A stretch of 64,000 bases of DNA. Source: Streptomyces sp. D2-8. Lineage in GTDB: Bacteria > Actinomycetota > Actinomycetes > Streptomycetales > Streptomycetaceae. Under the pieces are notes generated by a model. The model was not told where the DNA came from. It saw nothing but the letters and a program-made list of their open reading frames with translations, and made no database searches. This document shows positions 7,344-14,054 of this stretch, piece by piece. The stretch is from the NCBI RefSeq assembly GCF_023184515.1, contig NZ_JAAHBP010000013.1:216140-280139 (forward strand), given 5' to 3'. The position numbers and the translations under genes were made by a program. The first letter of the stretch is position 1. The number at the start of each line of letters is the position of its first letter.

Positions 7344-7432
7344 GGAGCGCCAGGGGGGAAGAGCGCCCCGGGGGAGAGAGACGCGCCCAAGGGCGTCGCA
7401 TGGCCGACCCGCCTGCGCGGCACACTGACCCC

Positions 7433-7645
7433 ATGTCCTCCCGCCGCAGAGTCTGCCCCGAGTGCCGCCGCGAGATCGCCGTCGTCGCCGGGCGGTACGC
7501 GCGCCACGACCCGCCCGGCGCCCGCGAGCACGGCGAACTCACCTCGTGCCCGGGCTCCCGCCGCCAGGCCCGCCCCGGCCCGGAGCAACCGTCCCTGGAC
7601 GGCTACATGGTTCCGGACTTCCCGGGCCAACTGCCCTTGTTCTAG
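7433..7645 (+). CDS. Small conserved CPxC zinc-ribbon-like protein
   Basis: A 70-residue hypothetical protein beginning MSSRRRVCPECRREIAVVAG. The Cys pair CPEC, a later His (about residue 35) and the single Cys in TSCPGSR could bind a metal as a half zinc ribbon. The C-terminus is GYMVPDFPGQLPLF. I recall similar short proteins in other streptomycetes but no function. The ATG at 7433 is chosen because homologous-looking sequence begins there; a frame from 7400 adds 11 residues. It lies between the broken gene and the convergent SDR-like gene. Confidence 0.65.
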   Translation: MSSRRRVCPECRREIAVVAGRYARHDPPGAREHGELTSCPGSRRQARPGPEQPSLDGYMVPDFPGQLPLF

Positions 7646-7685
7646 GCGCCCCGACGGCTGTCCGCGCCGAGGCCGGCCGCGAACC

Positions 7686-8342
7686 TCAGTTCCCCGCCAC
7701 CGACCTCACCGCCACCGACACCGGTGTCGGCCCGCTGATCAGCTCCAGGGTGAGCCCGGCCGTTGCGGGGGTGTCCACCAGCTCCGCCAGCACGGCGGCC
7801 ACGTCGTCGCGCGGGATCGGGCCGCGGCCCGTGTGCGCCTCCAGGCGTACCAGACCGGTACTGGCGTCGTTGGTGAGCCGGCCAGGGCGCAGGATCGTCC
7901 AGTCCAGGCCGTCCAGCCCGCGCACGTACGCGTCCGCCTCGCCCTTGGCGCGCAGGTACACGTCGAAGATCTCGTCGCCCTGGTGGCGCGGGTCGGCGCC
8001 CATGGACGACACGATCACGAAGCGCCGTACGCCCGCCTTCACCGCCGCGTCCGCGAAGAGGACCGCTGCGGCCTTGTCGACCGTGTCCTTGCGGGCCGCG
8101 CCGCTGCCCGGGCCCGCACCCGCCGCGAAGACCGCGGCGTCGGCACCCCTGAGCCGCTCCGCGACCTCGTCCACGGACGCCGACTCCAGGTCGAGCACGA
8201 CCGGTTCGGCACCGGCCTGCCGCAGATCGTCGGCCTGCTCGGGCTTGCGGATGAGCCCGGCTGCCTCATCCCCGCGCGCGGCGAGCAGCCGCTCCAGCCG
8301 CAACGCGATCTGACCATGACCACCAGCGATGACAATGCGCAT
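7686..8342 (-). CDS. SDR-like NAD(P)-binding protein
   Basis: A 218-residue atypical short-chain dehydrogenase/NmrA-like protein. The N-terminal dinucleotide motif is MRIVIAGGHGQIALRLERLL, with GGHGQIA standing for GxxGxxG, followed by VLDLESASVDEVAERLRGAD. The segment VKAGVRRFVIVSSMGADPR holds the strand-4 to strand-5 region. There is a YLRAKGEAD sequence that keeps the Lys of a YxxxK-like site. The substrate is unknown; homologues include flavin-reductase-like and sugar-epimerase-like proteins. The ATG at 8342 is chosen because the dinucleotide motif starts immediately after it. Confidence 0.88.
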   Translation of the reverse strand: MRIVIAGGHGQIALRLERLLAARGDEAAGLIRKPEQADDLRQAGAEPVVLDLESASVDEVAERLRGADAAVFAAGAGPGSGAARKDTVDKAAAVLFADAAVKAGVRRFVIVSSMGADPRHQGDEIFDVYLRAKGEADAYVRGLDGLDWTILRPGRLTNDASTGLVRLEAHTGRGPIPRDDVAAVLAELVDTPATAGLTLELISGPTPVSVAVRSVAGN

Positions 8343-8408
8343 GTCTTCGACCGTACGCCTGGACGGCACCGTCCGCCGCACGACTTCGGCCACACCCCGC
8401 CGCGGGCC

Positions 8409-9668
8409 CTACGGCACTTCGCCGCGCCCCTGCCGCGGCAGCCCCAGCTCCACCGAGGCCGCCGAACCGCAGTACTCCCGCACCGCGCTGGTCCGCGCCA
8501 CCACTCGCCCCTGATGCACGACGATCCGGCTGTACGCCAGGGACAGCACCCTCGCGAGCCGGTCCCCGCGCACCGCGAGCAGCTCGGCCGGGAAGCCCGC
8601 CTCCACCCGCACCTCAGGCAGCCCCAGCACCGCTCGTGCCGAGGAGCTGACGGCGTCGTACGCCTCCTCGGGCGGCAGCCCGTAGCGCGAGGCCAGCAGG
8701 AAGGCCGCCTCCAGCGGATCGCCGCGCCCCACAGGGTTCGACACGTCCCGCACCGCCCCGCTCCCGGCGGCCACCCGCACCCCGGCCGTGCGCAGCAGCC
8801 GTACCGGAGCCGCACCGCGCCGGTCGACGCCGCAACAGCCGCCCTGCGGCAGGCACACCACCGCCACCCCGGCCGCCGCGAGTTGGTCGGCCGTCCGCGA
8901 GGCCACCTCGGAGGGCAGCCGGGCGAGGTCGCCGCACGGGCTGAGGGTCACCCCGGGGCGCAGTCCGCCGGCCATCGCCGCGAGCCGGGCCAGGCGGGCC
9001 GGGTCGCCGGCGTCCGTGTGCAGGTCGACGGGGCAGCCGTGTTCGGAGGCCATCTCCAGGACCGCCTCCACGTACCCCGCCGGATCCGGGTCGAGGTCCG
9101 GCCGGCCGCCCACCACCGAGGCGCCCATCTTCACGGCGTCCCGCAGCATCGCCAGGCCGTCCGCGCCGGCCACCCCGGTCAGCACCCGGGGCATCGCCAC
9201 CGTCGTCAGCTCCGCCAACCCGCGCAGCGCCCGCCGAGCCTGCAGCACGGCCGCCAGCGCGCTCAGCCCCTGGACGTCCCCCACGCGCACGTGCGCCCGC
9301 ATCGCCGTCGCCCCGTGCCCGAGCTGGAGCAGCGCGGCCTCCGTCGCCCGCCGCAGCACGTCCTGCGGCTCGTGCGAGACCGGCCCTTCGGTGTCGGCCG
9401 ACAGGGCCGTGTCGGCGTGGGCGTGCGGCTCGGCCGGGGCCGGCAGCAGCAGATAGCCGGTGAGGTCCACGCGAGGCCCGCACGCGCGCGTGCCGCCCGC
9501 CCCCAGGCTGCCGGCCGTGCCGACCGCCTCGATGCGCCCGCCGCCCAGCCGTACGTCCACGGTCCGGCCGTCGGTGAGCCGCGCCCCGCAGAGCAGCAGC
9601 GACGACGGGTCGGCCGGACCCGGCGAGGACGACGGGGGCGGTGGTGGCTGCGGCCGGCTGTCGGGCAT
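8409..9668 (-). CDS. Cytosine-deaminase-like amidohydrolase, probably catalytically altered
   Basis: A 419-residue TIM-barrel protein of the amidohydrolase superfamily, closest to the cytosine deaminase/isoprotein group. The first metal motif PHAHAD (near residue 80) and the third His in VDLHTDAG are kept. At the positions of the CodA catalytic Glu, the proton-shuttling His and the metal-binding Asp, it appears to read Ala (LHTDA), Pro (TLSPCGD) and Gly (AGSGAVRD). It also carries an unusual PQGGCCGVDRRGAAP insertion. I recall near-identical proteins in other streptomycetes, so the altered site is conserved, not recent decay. The proline-rich first 20 residues may be a poorly chosen start. 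Confidence 0.8.
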   Translation of the reverse strand: MPDSRPQPPPPPSSSPGPADPSSLLLCGARLTDGRTVDVRLGGGRIEAVGTAGSLGAGGTRACGPRVDLTGYLLLPAPAEPHAHADTALSADTEGPVSHEPQDVLRRATEAALLQLGHGATAMRAHVRVGDVQGLSALAAVLQARRALRGLAELTTVAMPRVLTGVAGADGLAMLRDAVKMGASVVGGRPDLDPDPAGYVEAVLEMASEHGCPVDLHTDAGDPARLARLAAMAGGLRPGVTLSPCGDLARLPSEVASRTADQLAAAGVAVVCLPQGGCCGVDRRGAAPVRLLRTAGVRVAAGSGAVRDVSNPVGRGDPLEAAFLLASRYGLPPEEAYDAVSSSARAVLGLPEVRVEAGFPAELLAVRGDRLARVLSLAYSRIVVHQGRVVARTSAVREYCGSAASVELGLPRQGRGEVP

Positions 9669-9862
9669 CGCACTCCAGGGGCTCGGGCTGCGCGCGGAGG
9701 ACGCATGATCACGCAGAGTGAGACGAGCCTAGGACGGCCTACCGCCCGTGGCGGGGAGGAGCGCAATAGTCGTACCGGCGTGGTCCGCCATGGCACGGGA
9801 GGCACTCACGAGGCGGCCGGGAGGACGGTCCGGGCGCCCGTGGTGGGTGCCTCGAAACGGAT

Positions 9863-9892
9863 TTGGGTGAACGGCGGCGGAGCGTGTAATGT
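9863..9892 (+). promoter_or_regulatory. Promoter of tRNA-Thr
   Basis: A TTGGGT -35 box (9863-9868), an 18-base spacer and a TAATGT -10 box (9887-9892) place a start just before the tRNA at 9904. This fits a vegetative sigma-70-type promoter. Confidence 0.6.
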
Positions 9893-9903
9893 CTTCATCG
9901 CTC

Positions 9904-9976
9904 GCCCCAATAGCTCAGTCGGCAGAGCGTCTCCATGGTAAGGAGAAGGTCAACGGTTCGATTCCGTTTTGGGGCT
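9904..9976 (+). tRNA. tRNA-Thr (GGT)
   Basis: A 73-base cloverleaf. Acceptor GCCCCAA pairs with TTGGGGC (9969-9975), discriminator T. The anticodon arm TCTCC-ATGGTAA-GGAGA gives anticodon GGT, and the T-arm contains GGTTCGATTCC. CCA is not encoded. Confidence 0.96.
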
Positions 9977-10021
9977 CTGGTGTGACTGGTTCCGTCGCGA
10001 GGCGGGGCCGGACCACATCAA

Positions 10022-10094
10022 AGCGGTGTAGCTCAGTCGGTAGAGCAAGCGGCTCATAATCGCTGTGTCACCGGTTCAAGTCCGGTCACCGCTA
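10022..10094 (+). tRNA. tRNA-Met (CAT)
   Basis: A 73-base cloverleaf. Acceptor AGCGGTG pairs with CACCGCT (10087-10093), discriminator A. The anticodon arm AGCGG-CTCATAA-TCGCT gives CAT. The fully paired first acceptor pair argues against the initiator type. CAT could also be a lysidine-modified tRNA-Ile, but the position before rpmG matches elongator Met in streptomycetes. Confidence 0.9.
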
Positions 10095-10099
10095 CTCTC

Positions 10100-10140
10100 A
10101 GTAGCCGATTGCGGGGTCGGTCCTTCGATCGGCTACTCTT
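10100..10140 (+). terminator. Stem-loop between tRNA-Met and rpmG
   Basis: AGTAGCCGAT at 10100-10109 pairs perfectly with 10128-10137 across an 18-base loop and is followed by CTTCTT. It could end the tRNA transcript or limit read-through into rpmG, which starts 43 bases later. Confidence 0.6.
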
Positions 10141-10182
10141 CTTGCGTTAAATGGTCCATCCGTTCGTCTTAGGAGCACTCAC

Positions 10183-10347
10183 GTGGCTGCCACCGACGTC
10201 CGCCCGAAGATCACGCTGGCCTGCGTGGAGTGCAAGGAGCGGAACTACATCACCAAGAAGAACCGGCGTAACAACCCGGATCGTCTTGAGATGAAGAAGC
10301 ACTGCCCGCGTTGCAATGCGCACACCGCGCACCGCGAAACGCGATAA
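10183..10347 (+). CDS. rpmG: 50S ribosomal protein L33, zinc-binding form
   Basis: A 54-residue large-subunit protein L33. Two Cys pairs, ACVECKER and CPRCNAH, form a zinc ribbon, so this is the zinc-containing (C+) paralogue. Streptomycetes usually also carry a zinc-free copy that is switched on by the Zur regulator under zinc shortage. The GTG at 10183 follows TTAGGAG at a proper distance. The gene sits between tRNA-Met and the hydratase pair. Confidence 0.97.
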   Translation: MAATDVRPKITLACVECKERNYITKKNRRNNPDRLEMKKHCPRCNAHTAHRETR

Positions 10348-10448
10348 AAACAGGCTCGTACACGAGGCCGTTCCCGAGTGATCGGGGGCGGCCTCGCGTC
10401 GTTGAGGGACCCGTACCGGTCAGTAGAGCTACCAGGAGGTACCGAGCC

Positions 10449-10901
10449 ATGGCGCTCGACCAGTCCTTCGTGGGGCGGACGTACCCGCCCACCGCGCCCT
10501 ACGAGGTGGGCCGGGAGAAGATCCGTGAGTTCGCCGAGGCGGTCGGGGACGCCAACCCGGTGTACACGGACGCGGAGGCCGCCAAGGCACTCGGTCACCC
10601 CGATGTGATCGCCCCGCCGACCTTCGTCTTCGCGATCACCTTCAAGGCCGCCGGCCAGGTCGTCCAGGACCCCCAGCTCGGCCTGGACTACAGCCGCGTG
10701 GTGCACGGCGACCAGAAGTTCGCCTACCGCCGCCCGGTCCGCGCCGGTGACCGGCTCACGGTCACCTCGACCATCGAGGCCGTCAAGTCCCTCGCGGGCA
10801 ACGACATCGTGGACATCCGTGGCGAGGTCCACGACGAGGCCGGCGAGCACGTCGTGACCGCCTGGACCAAGCTCGTGGCCCGCGCGGCCGAGGAGGCGTG
10901 A
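10449..10901 (+). CDS. MaoC-like (hot-dog) dehydratase subunit, HadA-type
   Basis: A 150-residue hot-dog-fold protein of the FAS1-like/MaoC N-terminal dehydratase family. It resembles mycobacterial HadA, the non-catalytic partner of the 3-hydroxyacyl-ACP dehydratase. In the place of the catalytic D-x-N-P-x-H motif it has GDANPVYTD, so the His is Tyr, as expected for the substrate-binding subunit. The ATG at 10449 follows AGGAGGT closely. Its stop overlaps the GTG of the next gene, pointing to a translated-coupled heterodimer. Confidence 0.9.
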   Translation: MALDQSFVGRTYPPTAPYEVGREKIREFAEAVGDANPVYTDAEAAKALGHPDVIAPPTFVFAITFKAAGQVVQDPQLGLDYSRVVHGDQKFAYRRPVRAGDRLTVTSTIEAVKSLAGNDIVDIRGEVHDEAGEHVVTAWTKLVARAAEEA

Positions 10902-11338
10902 GCGACCCCATGACCGCGAAGATCTCCTACTCCGACGTCGAGGTCGGCACCGAACTGCCCGCGCAGACCTTCCCCGTGACCCGTGACACCCTCGTCCGGT
11001 ACGCGGGTGCCTCCGGCGACTTCAACCCGATCCACTGGAACGAGAAGTTCGCCAAGGAGGTCGGCCTGCCGGACGTCATCGCGCACGGCATGTTCACCAT
11101 GGCCGAAGCGATCCGCGTGGTCACCGACTGGGCCGGCGATCCGGGCGCGGTCGTCGAGTACGGCGTCCGCTTCACCAAGCCGGTCGTCGTCCCGAACGAC
11201 GACCGGGGTGCTGTGATCGAGGTGGCCGGCAAGGTCGCCGCCAAGCTCGACGACAACACCGTCCGCGTGGATCTGACGGCGACCAGCGCCGGGCAGAAGG
11301 TGCTGGGCATGTCCCGGGCAGTTGTGCGCCTGGCCTGA
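10898..11338 (+). CDS. MaoC dehydratase catalytic subunit, HadB-type
   Basis: A 146-residue MaoC-family (R)-specific enoyl hydratase/3-hydroxyacyl dehydratase. The catalytic signature YAGASGDFNPIHWNE contains Asp and His (D-x-N-P-x-H). It is followed by the conserved IAHGMFTMAEA and the beta-sheet region VRFTKPVVVPND. The GTG at 10898 overlaps the upstream stop by 4 bases; an ATG at 10910 (MTAKISY) is also plausible. Streptomyces makes no mycolic acid, so the acyl substrate of this pair is open. Confidence 0.92.
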   Translation: MSDPMTAKISYSDVEVGTELPAQTFPVTRDTLVRYAGASGDFNPIHWNEKFAKEVGLPDVIAHGMFTMAEAIRVVTDWAGDPGAVVEYGVRFTKPVVVPNDDRGAVIEVAGKVAAKLDDNTVRVDLTATSAGQKVLGMSRAVVRLA

Positions 11339-11353
11339 GGCGGCCGCGACATG

Positions 11354-11392
11354 ACGTAAGGGGCGCTCTCCATTGCGGGGCGCCCCTTACGT
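11354..11392. terminator. Terminator after the hydratase pair
   Basis: A perfect 13-bp inverted repeat, ACGTAAGGGGCGC (11354-11366) and its complement (11380-11392), with a 13-base loop. The CCTTAC side gives a weak U-run; it separates hadAB from the TetR gene. Confidence 0.7.
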
Positions 11393-11413
11393 ATGGCGCG
11401 GGCAGACCACCGC

Positions 11414-11443
11414 TTGACAGAGTTAGTGATTAAGCACTAACTT
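11414..11443 (+). promoter_or_regulatory. TetR gene promoter with overlapping operator
   Basis: A TTGACA -35 box at 11414-11419 and a possible TAACTT -10 at 11438-11443 (18-base spacer) enclose the palindrome TTAGTGATTAAGCACTAA at 11423-11440. A repressor bound here would block the promoter. The -10 is only 8 bases from the ATG at 11451, so the mRNA may be nearly leaderless. Confidence 0.7.
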
Positions 11444-11450
11444 CACTTGC

Positions 11451-12020
11451 ATGGTCAGGATGAGTGCGGAAGAACGGCGCGAGAGCGTCATCCGGGCGGC
11501 GACGACCGAGTTCGCCCGGGGCGGCTACCACGGCACCTCTACCGAGGCGATCGCCCGCCGGGTCGGCGTCTCGCAGCCGTACCTGTTCCGGCTCTTCCCG
11601 AGCAAGAAAGCGATCTTCCTGGCGGCGGCCGAGCGTTGCGTGGAGGACACCATCCGCACGTTCGCGGAGGCCTCCGAGGGGCTCCACGGCGAAGAGGCCC
11701 TGCATGCCATGGGCAACGCGTACACCAAGGTCATCGAAGAGCGGCCCGAGCGGCTCATGATGCAGATGCAGATGTACGTCGCTGTGAAGGCCGCCGAGGA
11801 GGAGGGCGACCACGAGTTCGGCGAGTCGGTGCGCACCGGCTGGATGCGGTTGTGGGACACCGTCCATCTGCCGCTCGGGGCCGACGCCGGCGAGACGACG
11901 ACCTTCATGGCGTACGGGATGCTCATCAACTGCCTGACGGCCATGGGTTTCCCGCCCGAGCACCGCGTCTGGGAGGGGATGTACCCGTCGGCGAGGCTCA
12001 AGGGCCGGCTGGGGAGATGA
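11451..12020 (+). CDS. TetR-family transcriptional repressor
   Basis: A 189-residue one-component regulator. The N-terminal helix-turn-helix reads AATTEFARGGYHGTSTEAIA, then RVGVSQPYLFRLFPSKKAIF, a textbook TetR DNA-binding domain (about residues 15-62). The C-terminal ligand domain is all-helical with a Met-rich stretch RLMMQMQMYVAV. It is followed by an EmrB-type exporter gene, and a near-identical palindrome precedes each gene, so it most likely represses itself and the pump. A start at ATG 11460 is an alternative. Confidence 0.93.
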   Translation: MVRMSAEERRESVIRAATTEFARGGYHGTSTEAIARRVGVSQPYLFRLFPSKKAIFLAAAERCVEDTIRTFAEASEGLHGEEALHAMGNAYTKVIEERPERLMMQMQMYVAVKAAEEEGDHEFGESVRTGWMRLWDTVHLPLGADAGETTTFMAYGMLINCLTAMGFPPEHRVWEGMYPSARLKGRLGR

Positions 12021-12064
12021 GCGGGGAAGAGCGCACGAGTGCGCCTTCTCATGCCCGCGAAAGT

Positions 12065-12082
12065 TAGTAATCAATAACTAAT
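12065..12082 (+). promoter_or_regulatory. Second TetR operator, before the MFS gene
   Basis: TTAGTAATCAATAACTAA matches the palindrome before the TetR gene at 14 of 18 positions and has the same half-site spacing (TTAGT-N8-ACTAA). It lies 30 bases before the exporter start codon. Confidence 0.7.
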
Positions 12083-12112
12083 CGATCACGGCAGACACTC
12101 CATGGGGGAGCG

Positions 12113-13549
12113 ATGTCACAGCAGACCGCACGTCGCGGGGGAGCCGCCTGGGCCCTCGTCATCACCAGCGTCGCCGGATTCATGGCGGCTCTCGACAACC
12201 TCGTCGTCACCACCGCCCTGCCCTCCATCCGCGAGGACCTCGGGGGAGGACTGCACGACCTGGAATGGACCGTGAGCGCCTACACGCTCACCTTCGCCGT
12301 CCTGCTGATGTTCGGCGCGGCCCTCGGCGACCGCTTCGGCCGCCGCCGGCTCTTCATCGCGGGACTCACCGTCTTCACCGGTGCCTCCGCCGCGGCGGCC
12401 ATGGCGCCCGGCATCGACTCCCTCATCGCCGCCCGAGCGGTCCAGGGCGCGGGGGCGGCGGTCATGATGCCGCTGACGCTCACCCTGCTGACCGCCGCCG
12501 TACCCGCCGCCAAGCGCGGCATGGCGTACGGCATCTGGGGCGCCGTCAACGGACTCGCCGTCGCCTCCGGGCCGCTGGTCGGCGGCACCCTCACCGAACA
12601 CATCTCCTGGCAGTGGATCTTCTGGCTGAACGTCCCGCTCGGCCTGGCCCTACTGCCGCTCGCCCGGCTGCGCCTCGCCGAGTCCCACGGCACCGGAGCC
12701 CCGCTCGACCTCCCCGGCACCCTGCTCGCCAGCGGCGGCCTCTTCGGCATCGTCTACGGCCTGGTCCGCGGCCCCGCCGACAGCTGGACCGGTTCCCTCG
12801 TCCTGACGGGCCTGTTCGCGGGCTCCGCGCTGCTCGCCGGCTTCGTCCTCTACAGCACACGCGCCAAGAACCCCATGCTCCCGATGCGGCTGTTCCGCTC
12901 CCGGGCGTTCGCCGGCATCAACGCGGCGAGCCTGCTGATGTTCCTCGGCATGTTCGGCTCGATCTTCCTGCTCAGCCAGTACATGCAGGGCGTCCTCGGC
13001 TACTCGCCCACGGAGGCGGGCCTGCGGATGCTGCCCTGGACCGGAATGCCGATGCTGGTGGCCCCGATCGCCGGCATCCTGGCCGACCGCATCGGCGGCC
13101 GCCCGGTCGTCGCCGCGGGCCTTTTCCTCCAGGCCCTGGGCCTCGGCTACATGGCGGTGGTGGCCACGGCCGACGCCTCCTACACGGCCCAGCTGCCCGC
13201 CCTGATCGTCAGCGGCATCGGCATGGCGCTGTTCTTCGCTCCCGCCGCGCACCTGGTGATGTCCAGCGTGCGGCCGTCGGAGCAGGGCATCGCCTCCGGC
13301 GCCAACAACGCCCTGCGCGAGGTGGGCGGGGCGCTCGGCATCGCCGTCATGGCGTCGATCTTCGCGGCCCAGGGCGGCTACGAGACCGGCCAGACCTTCG
13401 TCGACGGCATGCGGCCCGCCCTGGTGACGGGCTCCGCGGTGGTCGCCCTCGCGGGCATCGCGGCCCTGCTGATACCGACCCGGCGGCGCACCGAGCCGGA
13501 GGCGGCCCCGGCCGAACCGGCACCGGTACTGGAGACGGCCGCCCACTGA
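12113..13549 (+). CDS. DHA2-family (EmrB/QacA) MFS drug exporter
   Basis: A proton-driven multidrug antiporter of 478 residues with about 14 hydrophobic segments. Signature motifs are LDNLVVTTALPSI in helix 1 (motif D1), GDRFGRRRLF in loop 2-3 (motif A) and the antiporter motif C, GLAVASGPLVGG, in helix 5. The substrate is unknown. It is controlled, by inference, by the preceding TetR gene through the operator at 12065-12082. The ATG at 12113 follows GGGGGAG. A small DUF3291-like gene follows 30 bases downstream and may be co-transcribed. Confidence 0.94.
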   Translation: MSQQTARRGGAAWALVITSVAGFMAALDNLVVTTALPSIREDLGGGLHDLEWTVSAYTLTFAVLLMFGAALGDRFGRRRLFIAGLTVFTGASAAAAMAPGIDSLIAARAVQGAGAAVMMPLTLTLLTAAVPAAKRGMAYGIWGAVNGLAVASGPLVGGTLTEHISWQWIFWLNVPLGLALLPLARLRLAESHGTGAPLDLPGTLLASGGLFGIVYGLVRGPADSWTGSLVLTGLFAGSALLAGFVLYSTRAKNPMLPMRLFRSRAFAGINAASLLMFLGMFGSIFLLSQYMQGVLGYSPTEAGLRMLPWTGMPMLVAPIAGILADRIGGRPVVAAGLFLQALGLGYMAVVATADASYTAQLPALIVSGIGMALFFAPAAHLVMSSVRPSEQGIASGANNALREVGGALGIAVMASIFAAQGGYETGQTFVDGMRPALVTGSAVVALAGIAALLIPTRRRTEPEAAPAEPAPVLETAAH

Positions 13550-13579
13550 CCCCGAAGGCCCTCGACAAGGAGAAGCGGC

Positions 13580-13960
13580 ATGCCCACCCTTCCCTGGACC
13601 GTCCCGAACACCCCGCCCCGCGACACCGAGGTGCACGTCTTCGCCTCCCGCTTCGAGACCCGCACCCTGTGGGGAGCCCTGAAGTTCCTCGCCGGGACGC
13701 CCGCCGTGTGGCGGCAGGTCCGCCGGAGCCCCGGCGCCTACGGAGCGACCCTGAAGGCGAAGCCTCTGAAAAGGACCTTCTGGACCCTGTCCGCCTGGGA
13801 GTCCAAGGACGCGCTCCACGCCTTCGTCCGCGCGGGTGCCCACGGCCCCGCCTCCCGGGGCCTCGCTCCGCAGATGAAGGACGCGACCTTCACCACATGG
13901 CAGGTGAGCAGCGAGGACCTCCCGCTCTCCTGGTCCGAGGCGCTCCGCCGGCTGCCCTGA
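13580..13960 (+). CDS. DUF3291 / monooxygenase-like small protein
   Basis: A 126-residue protein with a ferredoxin-like (dimeric alpha-beta barrel) pattern. It reads VHVFASRFETRTLWGALKFL at the start, TFWTLSAWESKDALHAFVR in the middle and FTTWQVSSEDLPLSWSEAL near the end. This matches DUF3291 and spheroidene-monooxygenase-like proteins that I recall; the enzymatic role is uncertain. The ATG at 13580 follows AAGGAGAAG. Its place directly behind the exporter suggests it acts on the same compound, but that is a guess. Confidence 0.75.
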   Translation: MPTLPWTVPNTPPRDTEVHVFASRFETRTLWGALKFLAGTPAVWRQVRRSPGAYGATLKAKPLKRTFWTLSAWESKDALHAFVRAGAHGPASRGLAPQMKDATFTTWQVSSEDLPLSWSEALRRLP

Positions 13961-13974
13961 CGGACACCACGCGC

Positions 13975-14010
13975 GCGTGCGGCCCCGTTCCCGCGAACGG
14001 GGCCGCACGC
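13975..14010. terminator. GC-rich hairpin before murB
   Basis: A 16-bp near-perfect stem (13975-13990 with 13995-14010) closed by CCGC. It contains GTGCGGCCCCGTTC and its complement. There is no U-tract, but it sits exactly between the exporter operon and murB. Confidence 0.65.
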
Positions 14011-14054
14011 ACGCGTGCCCGACCCTGTCGGTACCGTCTCGTACTCTTGAGCCC

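Noticed and set aside
7215..9941. A 908-codon plus-strand frame over the SDR and amidohydrolase genes
   Set aside because: Arg/Pro/His-rich shadow of two minus-strand genes that have clear motifs.
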